DNA of 64,000 bases, from contig NW_026947484.1 in NCBI RefSeq assembly GCF_034190915.1, forward strand, positions 69,271,482 to 69,335,481, in the 5' to 3' direction. The first letter of the stretch is position 1, and each line of letters opens with the position of its first letter. This DNA comes from Cavia porcellus (lineage: Eukaryota; Chordata; Mammalia; Rodentia; Caviidae). The notes beneath the pieces are model-generated. The model was given only the letters and a program-made list of their open reading frames with translations, made no database searches and was not told the origin of the DNA. Positions 10,046 to 21,491 of the stretch are shown one piece after another. Both the position numbers and the translations under genes were made by a program.

Positions 10046-12999
10046 GTGTGTGACTTACCCAGCAAGAGGGAGGTTCGTTGCTAGCTACGTTCAATGTTAA
10101 CTAAGTTTCTATGCTCACTGGTTCCCAGGTTATTTAACAGAGTTTGAATGGAAGATTTCTCTAGACTATGGTTAGAGAAGTAAATGTTTTCCAGTCACTT
10201 ACTACCTGGCCTCTTATCCCAGAGTGTTTTTTTCCAGCATTTCTGTCAGTCAAAGTATAGTGTGAAGGAAAATAATGAAAAGTGAGGCCCCAAATTTCCC
10301 AGAAGCTGTTTCTGCTGTCTTATTGAAAAACATTTCCCAATGGATGCAAGCAGTTACCGAATCCAAGGCCAATAAACCTGAAAGTGTCTGTCTCAGAAGC
10401 TGAAGGTTGCCCAGATTGAATCCAGTTAGAATACAAAAGAAATACTGTCAGGTAACTGTACTGTGGGCTTCTCAGAGATACGGGAATTGACCATTGGAAA
10501 TCAATTCAGAGGTTGAGCATCTATATGCAAACGCAGCGTCTCCTGGCTATTTGCAGTTCATATGAAATCTCTTAGGTATGGACGTTTTATTCCTACTGTT
10601 AAAAGCAGCTTATAAGCATCTCACATGGGCCTAGCAGCAAGCAGCACAAGCCACACACCTGTCCTCTAAAACTCGCCAGAGCAAAGCAAGGTATTTGCTT
10701 CCTACCCATCCCATGAGCACCTGGGGTCAACTTAGAGCAAGGTAAGTTGCAATGTGAAGGCCACGTTCTTTCTATTCCTAAACATTTAGGTTGAATAATG
10801 CTAACCTAACTAAAAAATGAGTCTGTTTTGATAGTCTATATACTTTTTGACAATATATAATAAATGTATATATGTACATATGTAAAAAGACCTTTCTCTA
10901 ATCTACAGTGATATTCTGGGAGACAGAAAAAAAGTAAATAAAGAGAAAGAAGGGCTAGAAACATTAATGTTGAATGTACTCATGAGCCTGTTTCTTACCA
11001 ATTACCCTATGAAAAATCTACATATTTAGTCTTAGTTACTTAGAAGAAAGCCAGCAAACAGTAAGTAAACAGGATTTCAGGCCACAGAGTTGAAAAACAA
11101 AACTTGGTGGTTTCCACTGCCTAGTTGAATATGCATTTCTCACCTGAAAAAAGATCCACATGAAAATTTCCCCTGGCTTTCTCTCCAGCTCTACCCTCCA
11201 TGAACAGGGATGCAAAGATGCCTGCCACCTCGGGCTGTGGTCCTCCCATGCTTCCCGGCAGCCCAGATCTTCTCCCTTACACCAGCATTTATCCCTGTGG
11301 AGATGAGAAATAATCAGCTGCTTGGTAGGTCTTCTGATCCTTTGGACTCCTCCTCAGCCAGAACCTGCATTATACCTCCTGAGAGATACAGACTCTCCCA
11401 AGGCTTCCATCTGCAAGGAGTCTTATTTAAATGTAAATCAAAATCAAAACACTTGCTGAGCCTCATGCTCCTGGTTCAGTTAGATGCTCTCCTATTGTGG
11501 CAAAGTCGAAATCATTCTTTTCAACTCAGTAAGTTCAGAGATCGCTGTAAGTGAAAGTATTGGAGAGAAATTAACATTTTAATACAATTCTTAAACTTTG
11601 CCTCTGTTCTGTTTCAATTTCAGTACTGTTTCAATCAAGAGCATTGTGCAAAATCTATGCTCAGCAGCAAGAACTCAGATATTTTTATTTAACTTTTAAA
11701 GCTGTCAGAGCCTCTAAAGATTTAATGGTTTTCCTGTATCTTAAAAATTAACCCATGAGAGCCTCACTTTTAGAGACCTTGGAAACTTATAATAATAGTC
11801 TGCTTTGATAAACATCTTAGTGATTCTTTGTGTAACCTACACTCGTAAATCATTCATCTGCTGCTTCCCAATGCTAGCCCAAAGGGGTGGCAAAGGGGCA
11901 GTCCTTCCATCACAGATAGTAGAGAAAGATTTGCCACTTGCAAATTCAACAACAACCACCAAAAAAGAGAACACCAGGGCAACACGCTGAGAAGAGGCTT
12001 CTTGGACTGCATTGATCTTAGGAAGGTAACCTGGAAAGCCAAAAAGTAGAACTATTTTCGCTTATATAAGGAATTAAAGATCCCAATCCCCCTAAAAGGG
12101 AGGAAGAGTGCAGACAGCGAGACGGCCTGTGAGGATGTGAATGCTGTCCTCCCGTGACCCTGTGCTGGGCACTGCTGCCAGGGAGCCTGGGGCAGAACCA
12201 GGTGGCAGAAGTTTGGAACAGATAATAACTAAAGATGTCTGCCCCAACAGCAGCAGAGCTGCTTAGGAAGTCAGCACTGCGTCTGCCAGTCTTCTGTCCA
12301 GATTGGAACAAATAGCCTGCATTTTCCTGTCGCTACCACTTTCCTTACACTGTCCTCGCTGCCTAGAAAGGTCTCTGTTCTTATTACTTAAAAATCCCAC
12401 ACGTCCTAACCAGCCCTGCTTGTGAAAAATGTCCTCCCTAGGTGAGATGCAGTCTGCTTCTGAACACCCACCCTCTGGACAGCTTCAGCACCCTCACACA
12501 GGGCAGGAGTAACCAGCTAGGCATACAGACTCCGTGTCTTCCCTTCTGATCATAAATACATTAAAGGCAAAGGTGGTGTTCTCTCTCCCTCCTTTATCCC
12601 CAGTTCTCTGCCAGCCAGCACTATGTCTTGTATCAGCAGTTCTTCAATAAATATTGACTGAGGGAATGAATAAATGAAGATTTAAAGAGTCCCCAGTAGC
12701 CAGGGTTGATTTCAGTATTACCTGATGACAAATTCGTAAAATTCTGAAATTTGTCACTACTAAACTGCTTGTGCTTAGCCCTCTCATTTAAAGAGGCATT
12801 TCTGATAAGTGAGAGAGAAAAATTCGTGTTTTACTAATTGCTAAGACAAAAGAGAAGAACTGGATCACTTCGGATGGCTGCACTACTGTGTCTTGTGATT
12901 CAGTCAAAAAACAGGATGCAATGTTTGTAGATTCTGGGTGTTGAGTTCATAGTAGAATTCTTTATTTTTTTCATATTTAAAGTTAGTTTTAGAGCACAG

Positions 13000-13162
13000 C
13001 TTGATGATATACACTTTTAATGCTAGCACTCTGAATGGATTGAAAATTTTAGTCCCACCTGGTCTACTTAAGGAAACCCTGCCTCAAAATAAAAAACTAA
13101 AAATGTGTTGGGATTGTTGCTCAGTATGAAGGCCCTGGGTTCGGTTCCCAGTATAAAACGAC

Positions 13163-13163
<1 letters not shown>
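13000..13163 (+). mobile_element. B1/ID composite SINE
   Basis: The left part resembles a decayed B1 (7SL-derived): TTTTAATGCTAGCACTCTG, then GTCCCACCTGGTCTAC and AACCCTGCCTCAAAAT. The right part is ID-like (tRNA-derived): GGGATTGTTGCTCAGTATG, then a B-box GGTTCGGTTCCCAGTA. The order B1 then ID in one unit matches the dimeric B1-ID SINEs known from non-murid rodents. It is old, and no target duplication was identified. A second partial ID-like piece (GAGATATAGCTCAGTG) follows the GA repeat at about 13212. Confidence 0.6.

Positions 13164-13165
<2 letters not shown>

Positions 13166-13211
<46 letters not shown>
13166..13211. repeat. (GA)n microsatellite
   Basis: About 23 uninterrupted GA units directly after the composite SINE, where its A-rich tail would be. 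The repeat probably grew from that tail. Confidence 0.95.
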
Positions 13212-13213
<2 letters not shown>

Positions 13214-13294
13214 GAGATATAGCTCAGTGTAAAAGGCTTGGGTTGAAATATAGAGAGGAAAAATATGGGGTGTGTATGGGCTAAGACAGGAGTC

Positions 13295-13326
13295 AGGACA
13301 CCAGGACACCAGGACACCAGGACACC
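13295..13326. repeat. Octamer tandem repeat, 4 units
   Basis: AGGACACC repeated four times without error. Confidence 0.95.
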
Positions 13327-13399
13327 CAAAAGTTACTGGGTTCCCCTCCACATAGATTCTACTCTTTTACTTGAGTTTTACTGGACACATGGTTGCCCA

Positions 13400-13771
13400 A
13401 CTAAAGAATAACTTTTGCAACCTCCCTTGGCTCAGTGTAGTAAACAACAGGGTTCTGTGCTACGGGAAGTCAGCAGATGTAGCCTGTGCATCCTCCAGGT
13501 CACGTTCTTGAAAGGAAACCGTGTCCTTAACATTTTCCCCCTCATTCTTGCTGGGCTCAAACACCCGAACTGATGAAAGCAACACCCTACATGGCAAAAA
13601 CACAAAACAGGAAGAATCCCAGCTCCCTGGACAACTTTGTGGACCAGGATTGCAGTTCAGCCAGACTCTTGTCAACCTAAACTTTTTCATATGTAAGAAA
13701 CTCCCATCTGGTTTAAGCTACTGTTTTCATGGTTTCTGTTAAAGCAGCCAAAGCAGTATCCTAATTAGCAC
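13400..13771 (+). mobile_element. MLT1-like LTR remnant
   Basis: The right end reads GTAAGAAACTCCCATC..TTTAAGCTACTG..TTTCTGTTAAAGCAGCCAAAGCAG..CTAATTAGCACA. This follows the conserved 3' end of mammalian MLT1/MaLR LTRs (poly(A)-signal region, TTTAAGCCAC block, TTGTTACAGCAGCC block, then ACTAATACA). The left boundary is uncertain and divergence is high. Confidence 0.5.
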
Positions 13772-15264
13772 AAAATATCGACAAGGTGTTGTGTTGCATG
13801 CTTATTTTTAGAAAGTTAAAATGAGGTTAAATGGTGGCTGAGACTACATGCACATGTGTAATGTGCACATATGGTAACAACCTGGGTTTTGCTAAACCAG
13901 CATTGAGAATCAGCCATCAAGTGTGATGTCTACACTATAAGGCGTTTTCATACATAGTCTGAGTTTTATATAAATGAAATCTAAGTCAAGATTCTAGAAG
14001 AGAAAATCATAGTGAAGGGTCTTTTTTAAAAGCTATGTAGCACCTAAAATAGTAGTTTAGCTAATGAATGGATAAATTCATGAGCCTGCAGGAAGTACTT
14101 AATGTGTGCCAAATATGCATTTTCTCTAAAAATTTTAAATTCAGATTGAATTAAGCAAGACACTTGCCTGGTCTATTATTTTTTAAATGATAGCTAGTTA
14201 GAGGCTTATTAAGAGAGAGTTCTTTTTCACTTGAAAATCAGAGGTTTTTCGACCTTACTCAAGCTGTATATTTCAGACCCAAATCAAATAAGATGGTCAT
14301 TTTATAAAATTCATCAAAGAATCAGAAGTCAAATGATGCCACTAATAAACCTTGTAGCTAATGCTTCACTAAACCCTCTCAGCCAAAATCATCCACAGGA
14401 AATGCAAGGAGACAGGTTCTAATGGAACCTGTTTTTATAAGTTTTGCTTAAATTGCATGATGAATTGAGAATTTGGAAATTAAATGGGTATGAGAAAAAG
14501 AATCATTAACATCATAAAAGAATTCATAGAGCTTTAGAAATTAGCATATCATTTACAAAAGGAAAGGAAAACTGGGGAAGATATGAAATAAGGTATGCCA
14601 AAAGTAAGTACTGAATGTTTATGCAATATTCAAAATCATGAAGATCTAAGAAATTTTAAAATACAGATAACATCAGCTGTCAATCAACTAGAATTCATTT
14701 GCCAAAAGGATAAGCAGTCTAAAAATGTTTAGATTATAAGTACTTTATGATTGTTTTGATTGATTTAGCTTTTCTCAAATACTAGAATTTAAAAGGACAG
14801 ACAATAGATTCCAGACAACTGCATTCATTTGCAAACAACTGTTCAGCTACTGTCATTTGTCTTTTTGCGTTATTCTGTGGGTCTTTTCTCGTCTTCCTAT
14901 TCTGCTTTCAGACATAGCTTTTCACTTAGGAATGACAACGTAAAATTGTACAAATTCTTTAAGATCTCAGAGCACTACTGTGATTTTCTTATTTGATCCT
15001 CAAAATTCTAGGGGGAGGACTAGAAACCTGGTCTCATTCCTTATTTTCCTCAATTGACCCATAGTAAATAAAAGTTTAATGGCTTCCCTAAGATCTGATA
15101 CAACTCAACCCCAGGATCCGACTGCATTTCATGCAGCTCCCTCTTTATGCAGTAGGCTGTCAGCTCACTAGAAAATTCCTGTCTCTTTAGCATCAGAGCG
15201 TATGTGGAGCTGTTGTCCTGCTGTGTCTGTCAGCGATAGTAGGAGCCTGTGCTGGAGTGGACAT
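13772..15264. other. Unique sequence, no gene recognised
   Basis: AT-rich, single-copy-like DNA. One 63-codon plus frame at 14231-14422 has no domain. No repeat family is recognised with confidence. Confidence 0.45.
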
Positions 15265-15294
15265 GTTTTAAAATTTGTATTTCTTCTTATTTTC

Positions 15295-15325
<31 letters not shown>

Positions 15326-16560
15326 TTGGTTTGTTCTGATTCTGGTTTTGATTTTCTTTTTTTTTTTTTTCTTTGTTCTTGTTTTTATATGGATGTAATC
15401 ATTATAGTTTTCTTGTTGTTGTTTGGTTTTATTCTTATTTTCATTTCTTCCTTCTCTGTCTTTCCCTCCTGTCATCTTCACCAGTTTCGTGAAGTTCACA
15501 TAATCCTCCAGACTTGCTTCTAATCTGTTTTCCTCTATTGCTCTATCTTTCTCCTAATTCCTTTTAAATTTTCTCCCTTGTGGGTAAAATTATCATACCA
15601 AGGGTATATTTACTATGTATGATTTTCTGATTCATTTCATTTGTTACATAACTAAAAAATCAAAGATTATTAGATTTTGTTACATAACTAAAAAATCTAG
15701 TTCATATAGTTAAAGGTGGCCGATTAATGGTTAGCAGTTTGTCATTTTCTGGGCTCTGTTTGATGCTATTGTTATTGATGATTTATTCCTTTAGTTAAGG
15801 TGACATAACTGTTTTATCAGTTGTTCTTCATGGTATACTAAAGATTGAGATTGCACAAGGGCCATAAACAATACTATAGGTGAGGGCCATAAAACCAGGA
15901 GCTAGGCAAAAAAAAGCAAAGACCTCCCATCCCCAATACATTGAAGAGGTAGGATCTTGCAACAGACTCAAAACCCAAAAGCCAGCTACTGCTGGAAGAC
16001 ATCTCTGAGAAGTAGTCATTTCCTAAGGGTTTTAATACTAGCAATAAAGCTACCTGTCATAACCAATTTACAACCATAAACCCAGCAATTAATCTAAAAA
16101 AAGTAGAGAATGGAAAGGCACTTGGACAAGATGCAACTCTAGGTCACCAAAGGCAAACTCAAGATGCAATAAGGTGGAATAATTTAAAAGCTACCCACCT
16201 GGGTTCTCTGCAATGGTAACAGTGGAAGTAACAAAGTAAATGAATGAGACTTAGAGAAAATCAAATCAGAAATAATTTCTCAGTCAGGCATGATGGCACA
16301 CACCTAGCACTTGGGAGGTTGAGATGTTAACCATAATGAAAGACATGGTTAACTCCAGAGCAGGTGCAGAATTTTAAAAAAATAGAACTTAGGAAAATGA
16401 TGGAAACCAAGAATAACCAAAATAGGAAATAAAGGGAATCCATGAAATATATTCAAACAGATATGCAGGAGATTAAAAATTCCTTTGAAAGTGTATGCAG
16501 CAGAATGAGCCAATGTGAGCAAATGCGAAAAGAAAGATTTCTGATTATGTCCCTGATGGC
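15265..16560 (+). mobile_element. Old L1 5'UTR and start of ORF1
   Basis: A T/C-rich tract (15285-15480) is followed by AT-rich leader and then by coding-like sequence with the ORF1 coiled-coil start: IQTDMQEIKNSFESVCSRM at about 16451-16510, the standard QxDxQEIKNSIES signature of L1 ORF1. ORF1 is broken soon after. A directly repeated string TTGTTACATAACTAAAAAATC occurs twice within 15640-15700. Part of this leader is repeated at 16890-17230, which shows that two related L1 5' ends lie in tandem. Confidence 0.65.
16281..16350 (+). mobile_element. B1 SINE fragment
   Basis: GTCAGGCATGATGGCACACA followed by CTAGCACTTGGGAGGTTGAG is the conserved left end of rodent B1 (7SL-derived). It is short and decayed and sits inside the old L1 leader/ORF1. 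Confidence 0.75.
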
Positions 16561-16675
16561 AGGGCTGGTTGGGAGACAGAGTCCACATTCTGTGCCCCTC
16601 CATTGTACCCCAGATGACATGGTCAGATGGAAGAGTATAAGACCAATGGGAACCCCAAGACTCAGAACATCGGTG

Positions 16676-16677
<2 letters not shown>

Positions 16678-16717
<40 letters not shown>
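16678..16717. repeat. (CA)n microsatellite
   Basis: About 20 uninterrupted CA units. The valine/cysteine- or threonine/histidine-rich open frames across it are repeat artefacts. Confidence 0.97.
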
Positions 16718-16719
<2 letters not shown>

Positions 16720-17880
16720 TTGGAGGGTAAAGTAATCAATGAGGCAAGAAATTTAAGCATCTGAAGCAGCAGTAAGGAGGCAGCAGTTACACCCTGGAGA
16801 ACTCCACAGACAGACCAGTCCCAGCCACCACATCTAGAAGCCAACATTGGCTCCATACCCTGCACATCTCTGGGATATAACAAGGATATTATCACAGAAC
16901 TGTGAACATCAAAGAAGGTAGCTTGGTATAGGTATAAAGAACCAACTATATGTGGAATACATCCCTGAGGAATGAACATCTACTGTCCTTCTGGAGACAG
17001 GCTTCAATGCTAGTGGTGGAGCTATATGTTGTGGGAGGTTGGCAGGCATCAACGTAGAAGATAAAATAAAAGAAAAAACAAAAGGTAGAGAATGGGAAGA
17101 CGCAGAGGCAGGATGTAGCCTCAAACCCCCTTCCCACCCGGTATAGGCCTGGAACTTAATGTGATGGATGAAGTTGGAAGTCAAACACTGGAATTTCTGA
17201 AATGATAACAACAGAAGTAAAAAAAAAAAAAAAAAGTGGAAAATGCTATAGAGAAAATGACCTCTCATGCACAAAAAGAAATGATACTTAAAATCAAAGA
17301 TATTAGAGAGACACAAATAATAGATGAGCTTAGAAAAAGATGGAAATAAAAAATGCCCGCATAGGAGATAAATGGAAACTGTGAAACAGATCCAGAGATC
17401 CAAGAGATTAAAACCTCCATTGAAAGTATATGCAACCAATTGAATGAAGAAATGGTTAGAATTTCAGACCTTTTTTTAAATTTCAGATCTTGAAGATAGA
17501 ATTTCAGCTAGTGGTCATGAAAGAAAGATATCTCAAAAATACCAAAAACCATGAGAAATCAGTCTAACAGCTACAAGACAAAGCAAAGATGAATAACACA
17601 AGATTGATTAGGGTCAGTGAGAGAAAGCTGGAGATTGTAATGGCTGTAAATGCCATTACAATCATGAAATTACATGCACCTATTACAGGCACACCCAGCT
17701 ATATAAGACAGTTACTGGTAGACATGGAAAAAATCAAATGAGCAATAATAACACAGTTGTAATGAGAGACCTCCAATACCCCATTATCACAGAGGGGCAG
17801 ATCAACTATACAGAAAATCAACAAAGAAATATCAGAACTGAACTAAACCTGTGAACAAATGGAGTTAATAGGAAGAAACC
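16720..17880 (+). mobile_element. Second old L1 5' end, internally deleted
   Basis: The leader 16890-17230 parallels 15850-16250 of the preceding copy. ORF1 coiled-coil sequence follows: QEIKTSIESICNQLNEE-like codons at about 17396-17450, then a SDLEDRIS-like block at 17485. Near 17640 the sequence jumps to the ORF2 endonuclease domain (ATGAAATTACATGCACCTAT, equivalent to NIYAPN..., then IRQLLVDMEKIK). Some 1 kb of L1 is missing. The breakpoint coincides with a 12-bp inverted repeat (17633-17644 and 17652-17663). Multiple stops are present, so it is not functional. Confidence 0.7.
17633..17663. repeat. Short inverted repeat at an L1 deletion junction
   Basis: GATTGTAATGGC (17633-17644) and its exact complement GCCATTACAATC (17652-17663) are separated by 7 nt. 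They form a 12-bp stem exactly where ORF1 sequence is joined to ORF2 sequence. Confidence 0.9.
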
Positions 17881-17884
17881 ATGC

Positions 17885-18640
17885 CTGAGACTCTGTCACC
17901 ATTGGGGGGAGCAACAATAAACAACTGACCTGTGCCTCTCCATCACTTAGGGAACCCAGATCAGAGGAACCCAGGTGCCTAGTCTAATCCACTACAGCAT
18001 GGGACTGACAGCCAACTCAGGAAACCCTCAGGATGCAGCAATGGGTTGATTTGGAGGAACACAAGAAAATGTTAAAACAAAGGTAAAATATGATCTCTGA
18101 CCTCCAGCCCACACAAAATAAAGACAGCAGACATAGTAGAAATTAGAACTCACATAAATGAAATAAAGAAACAGTTTAGTTCTTGTATTTCATTAATTTT
18201 ACCTGCCTATGTCTGATGGTCTGGACAGCTTTTTTGAAGATAACAACTTCCTATTATCTTGTTTTGAAGTCCTATATCACTTTCATCATTTGGTTTGGTT
18301 TGGTTTGGTTTTATTCTGTTCTGTTTTGTTTGATTTTATTATGCCTGATGGTATGGGCAGCTATTTTGTTTTTTTGTTTGTTTGTTTATTTGGGTGTCAG
18401 GGATCGAACTCATGACCTTGCACTTACTAGGCAGGTGCTTATGTCGCTGAGCTAAATCCCCAGCCCATGGGCAGCTATTTCAAAGATAATAAGATATATT
18501 ATGGCAGCCATTGTTGATTTCCTCTTATCTTGTTTTGAAGTTTTGTATTGCTTTCATTGTTCTGTTTTGATTGGCTTTATTCTATTTTATTTTGTTTGGC
18601 TTATTCTCTTTAAAATAAAATTTAAAAATAAATAAATTTT
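17885..18640 (+). mobile_element. L1 leader piece joined to L1 3'UTR
   Basis: 17885-18170 resembles an L1 leader and ORF1 start: CTCCAGCCCACACAAA is shared with the L1 at 41700. Around 18175 it passes straight into L1 3'UTR sequence (GCCTATGTCTGATGGTCTGG, GATAACAAC, TTGTTTTGAAGTCCTATATC). The 3'UTR ends at 18640 in the usual TTAAAATAAAATTTAAAAATAAA terminus. Both ORFs are absent. A minus-strand ID SINE interrupts the 3'UTR. Confidence 0.65.
18367..18466 (-). mobile_element. ID SINE
   Basis: Reverse complement of a complete ID: GGGCTGGGGATTTAGCTCAG at the right edge, B-box complement at 18401-18412, and T-run (A-tail) at the left. A perfect 14-bp duplication ATGGGCAGCTATTT flanks it (18353-18366 and 18467-18480). 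Inserted into an L1 3'UTR. Confidence 0.95.
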
Positions 18641-20825
18641 TAAACAAAGAAATAAAAGATTTCTTAAAAACACGAGGAGACCATGAAAAAAATCAATCTA
18701 ATAGCTACTAGATGATGCAAAGAAGAACAACATAAGACAGATTCAATGAAAAAGCAGGATAGCACAAGTGACATTTTAAGAGAACCTGTTCATGGAAGTA
18801 ATGACAGAAAATTTCCCAAGCATGGAAAAAGTATTTGACATGCAGATAAATGAGGCATATAAACTCCAATTAACCATGATCAGAAAAATCTACAAGTCAT
18901 GTAATAGTCAAGATTCTGGAAATTCAACACAAGAACAGAATATTAAATGCTGTTAGAGAAAAGAAACAAATCACCTATAAAGGAACAGTCCATTAGAATC
19001 ACAAAAGACTTCTCAGCACAAATCCTTAAGTCAAAGAGAGATTGGAGTAAAGTATTTCAAGCCTAAAAGAAAACAACCTCCAGCCCAGATAGATGTATCC
19101 TGAAAATTTATCTTTCAAAATTGATGGAGAAATAAAATACTTCTATGACAAAGAACACCTGAGGATATTCATCACCATCAGTCCAGTGCTCCAAAATACT
19201 CTGAAGGACATTCTTGAAAGAGATTAGGAGAACTATAATTCCATGAATCTCAGTGGAACAAATCCACAAAGGCAAGGCAAGTAATTAACCAGAAGGGAAA
19301 TAAAAGAACCATCAATAGGAAAATAACATAGCAAGGACAAGTCAGTGAATATCAGTTATAACCATCAATACTCATGGTCTCAGTTCACCAATTAAAAAAA
19401 ACTGGCAAAATTGATCAGGGAACAAGATCTAACAATATGCTATATACAAGAAACACATTTAACTTAAAAGTAAATTCACAGAATAAGAGTCAGTGGGTGG
19501 GAAACAATACCCCATGTGATAGGAACCCAGTAAAAAGCAGAGGTAAAGCTATTCTATTTGCATTCAAACTAGATTTCATGTCAAGACTGACAGACAGAGA
19601 CAAAGAAGATCAACATTCTTGTAAAAGGAATAATCCAAGAGGAAGAGATAATAATCATAAATATATGCAGCAAATGCTAGTGCACCCAACTATTTAAAAC
19701 AAATATTAACAGATATGAAAATTAAATAATTATTAGCACAATTGTATTGGGGAAACTCCATACCGTATTGTCACAAATAGACAGATCAAGTAGACAAAAA
19801 AATCAGAACTGAACCAAACTTTTGAAGAAATGGACATAGTAAATTTTTACAGAATGCTCAACCCCACAATGCTGGAATATACATTATTCTCAGCTGCATA
19901 CAGGATTTTACAAAATAGACCACATACTAGCCCATACAACATGATTAAGTAAATGCAAAAGAATTAAAATTATCCCATGCATATTATCAAACCATAGCAC
20001 AGTGAAATTAGAAATCAGTGGCCAAAAAAATGCAAAAACTTCATAAAGGGGGATGGGAATTTAGCTCAGCGGCATAATCACCAGCCTGGCAAGAGTGAGG
20101 TCATGAGTTCAATCCCCCATACAAAAAAAAAACAAAAACTTCATAAACACACGAAAATTAAATAACATCCTCCTAAACAATCAATGTGTCACAGATGAAA
20201 TTAAAGAAGAAATTAGACAGTTTCTACAATTAAACAATAATACTTATGCAATATAATAGAACTTATGGATGCAGTAAAATCAGATCTATGAGGGAAATTT
20301 ATAGCAATGAATTCCCATATCAGAAAAAAGAATGAGCTCAAATAACTTAATACTGAACCTCAAGCTAGTAGAAAAAGCAGAACAAGCTAAGCCCAAATCT
20401 TGTACAAGGGAGGAAGCTATAAATACTGAAGCAGAAAGTAAGGCAACTGAGACTAAGAAAACAATACAAGGAATCAGTGAATCAAAGAGTTGGTTCTTTG
20501 AAAGATTAAATAAAATTGACAAAACCTTAACCAAACTTGCCAAAAAAGGAAAGAAAAGACTCAAGTCCATGCAATTAGGAAATGAAAAGGCTGAAATCAC
20601 AACATACCTTGTAGAAATCCAGATCATTAAGACCATTTTCAAGCACCTATATTCTAAGATGGAAAATACCAAAAAAAAAAAAAAAAAACCAGAGTTTGCT
20701 AGATACACATGAATTACAAACCTGAATCAAGAAGACATAAAAATTCTAAATAACCCTGTATTATTCAATGAAACTAAAATTTTAATTAAAAGCCTACTAG
20801 TCCTATCAAATTCACTACTAAGACT
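18641..20825 (+). mobile_element. 5'-truncated L1: ORF1 part, ORF2 N-terminal half
   Basis: Begins within ORF1 immediately after the A-rich end of the preceding L1. ORF1 RNA-binding and C-terminal sequence runs to about 19225. ORF2 starts near 19355 (TTATAACCATCAATACTCATGG, equivalent to ITINxxGLNSPIK). The endonuclease region continues through 20160. The linker before the reverse transcriptase (SWFFERLNKIDKTLTKLAKK, 20488-20550) is recognisable. It ends near 20825 where the next L1 leader starts, and no downstream continuation was found. Several stops and frameshifts. Confidence 0.8.
20048..20132 (+). mobile_element. ID SINE
   Basis: GGGGATGGGAATTTAGCTCAG..GAGTTCAATCC..A-tail, flanked by a perfect 15-bp duplication CAAAAACTTCATAAA (20033-20047 and 20133-20147). 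Inserted into the L1 endonuclease region. The B-box is mutated (GAGTTCAATCC). Confidence 0.93.
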
Positions 20826-20850
20826 GCCCTGGAGGAAAGTGCCACACATG

Positions 20851-21130
20851 GAGGAAGCTACCAAGTTCTGCCTTGGCTCGGGCTGCTGTGCGTGCCTGCA
20901 TGGCTCAGCACCCCACCACCACCACCACCGCTACCAGAAGGAAGGCACCTAGTGGAGGAAGAACACCAAGCTCTGCCCCTGCTTGGGCTTCTGGGCATGC
21001 TTCCACCTCAGTGCCTCCCTGCCACTGTCACGAGAGGAAGAACACTGTGCTCTGCCCACATCAGCACCCTCCCACTGCCACTACACAGAGGATGACCACT
21101 GCGCTCCTTCCTGGCTCAGGCTGCTGAACC
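20851..21130 (+). promoter_or_regulatory. L1 5'UTR with repeated GC-rich units
   Basis: GAGGAAGCTACCAAGTTCTG (20851), GAGGAAGAACACCAAGCTCTG-like (20955), GAGGAAGAACACTGTGCTCTG-like (21034) and GAGGATGACCACTGCGCTCC (21088) begin successive degenerate units 54-104 bp apart. Repeated 5'UTR units act as promoter monomers in mouse L1s. A promoter role here is inferred from position and base composition only. Overlapping frames of 67-84 codons in this segment are shadows of the GC-rich repeats. Confidence 0.5.
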
Positions 21131-21491
21131 ATACCTATGGCCCAGCATGCTCCTCCCATGTGCTGACCCACAGGACTGCTGCACTCACCCTGACTTGACC
21201 CACTGCCCTCGGCTACTCTCCCCATCTCTTAGACCAACCACTGCTGTGAAAGTTTGGTTCCCACTCTCCCTCCCAGAACCTCGAACTGCAATGCTGGTTT
21301 GACAGGAGACTCAGTGGCCCCTCACTCAGACAGAGGACCCCGGTAGGTTCCAGTTACTATAAACCCAACAAGTGGGCAGACATCAACCACACTGTAGGAC
21401 CTTGGGACATACACTGCTGACAATTGTGTCTGTTGGGGTTAAATAACCAGATACTGGCCCAGAAGGTGAAAATGACAAACAAAAAGCCAAA

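Larger units (their letters stand above)
9226..12990. other. Unique sequence, no gene recognised
   Basis: Mostly single-copy-like DNA. Two long A-runs (9789-9812 and 10010-10042) are annotated separately. Frames of 97-114 codons at 11210-11554 (+) and 12018-12311 (-) show no domain or conserved motif and no clear splice context. A host exon cannot be excluded but is not supported. Confidence 0.45.

Noticed and set aside
16349..16979. Val/Cys- and Thr/His-repeat open frames
   Set aside because: Products of the (CA)n microsatellite at 16678-16717.
20873..21198. Proline/threonine-rich overlapping frames as a small secreted protein
   Set aside because: Three frames are open at once in a GC-rich repeated L1 leader, and ORF1 follows in the normal position.
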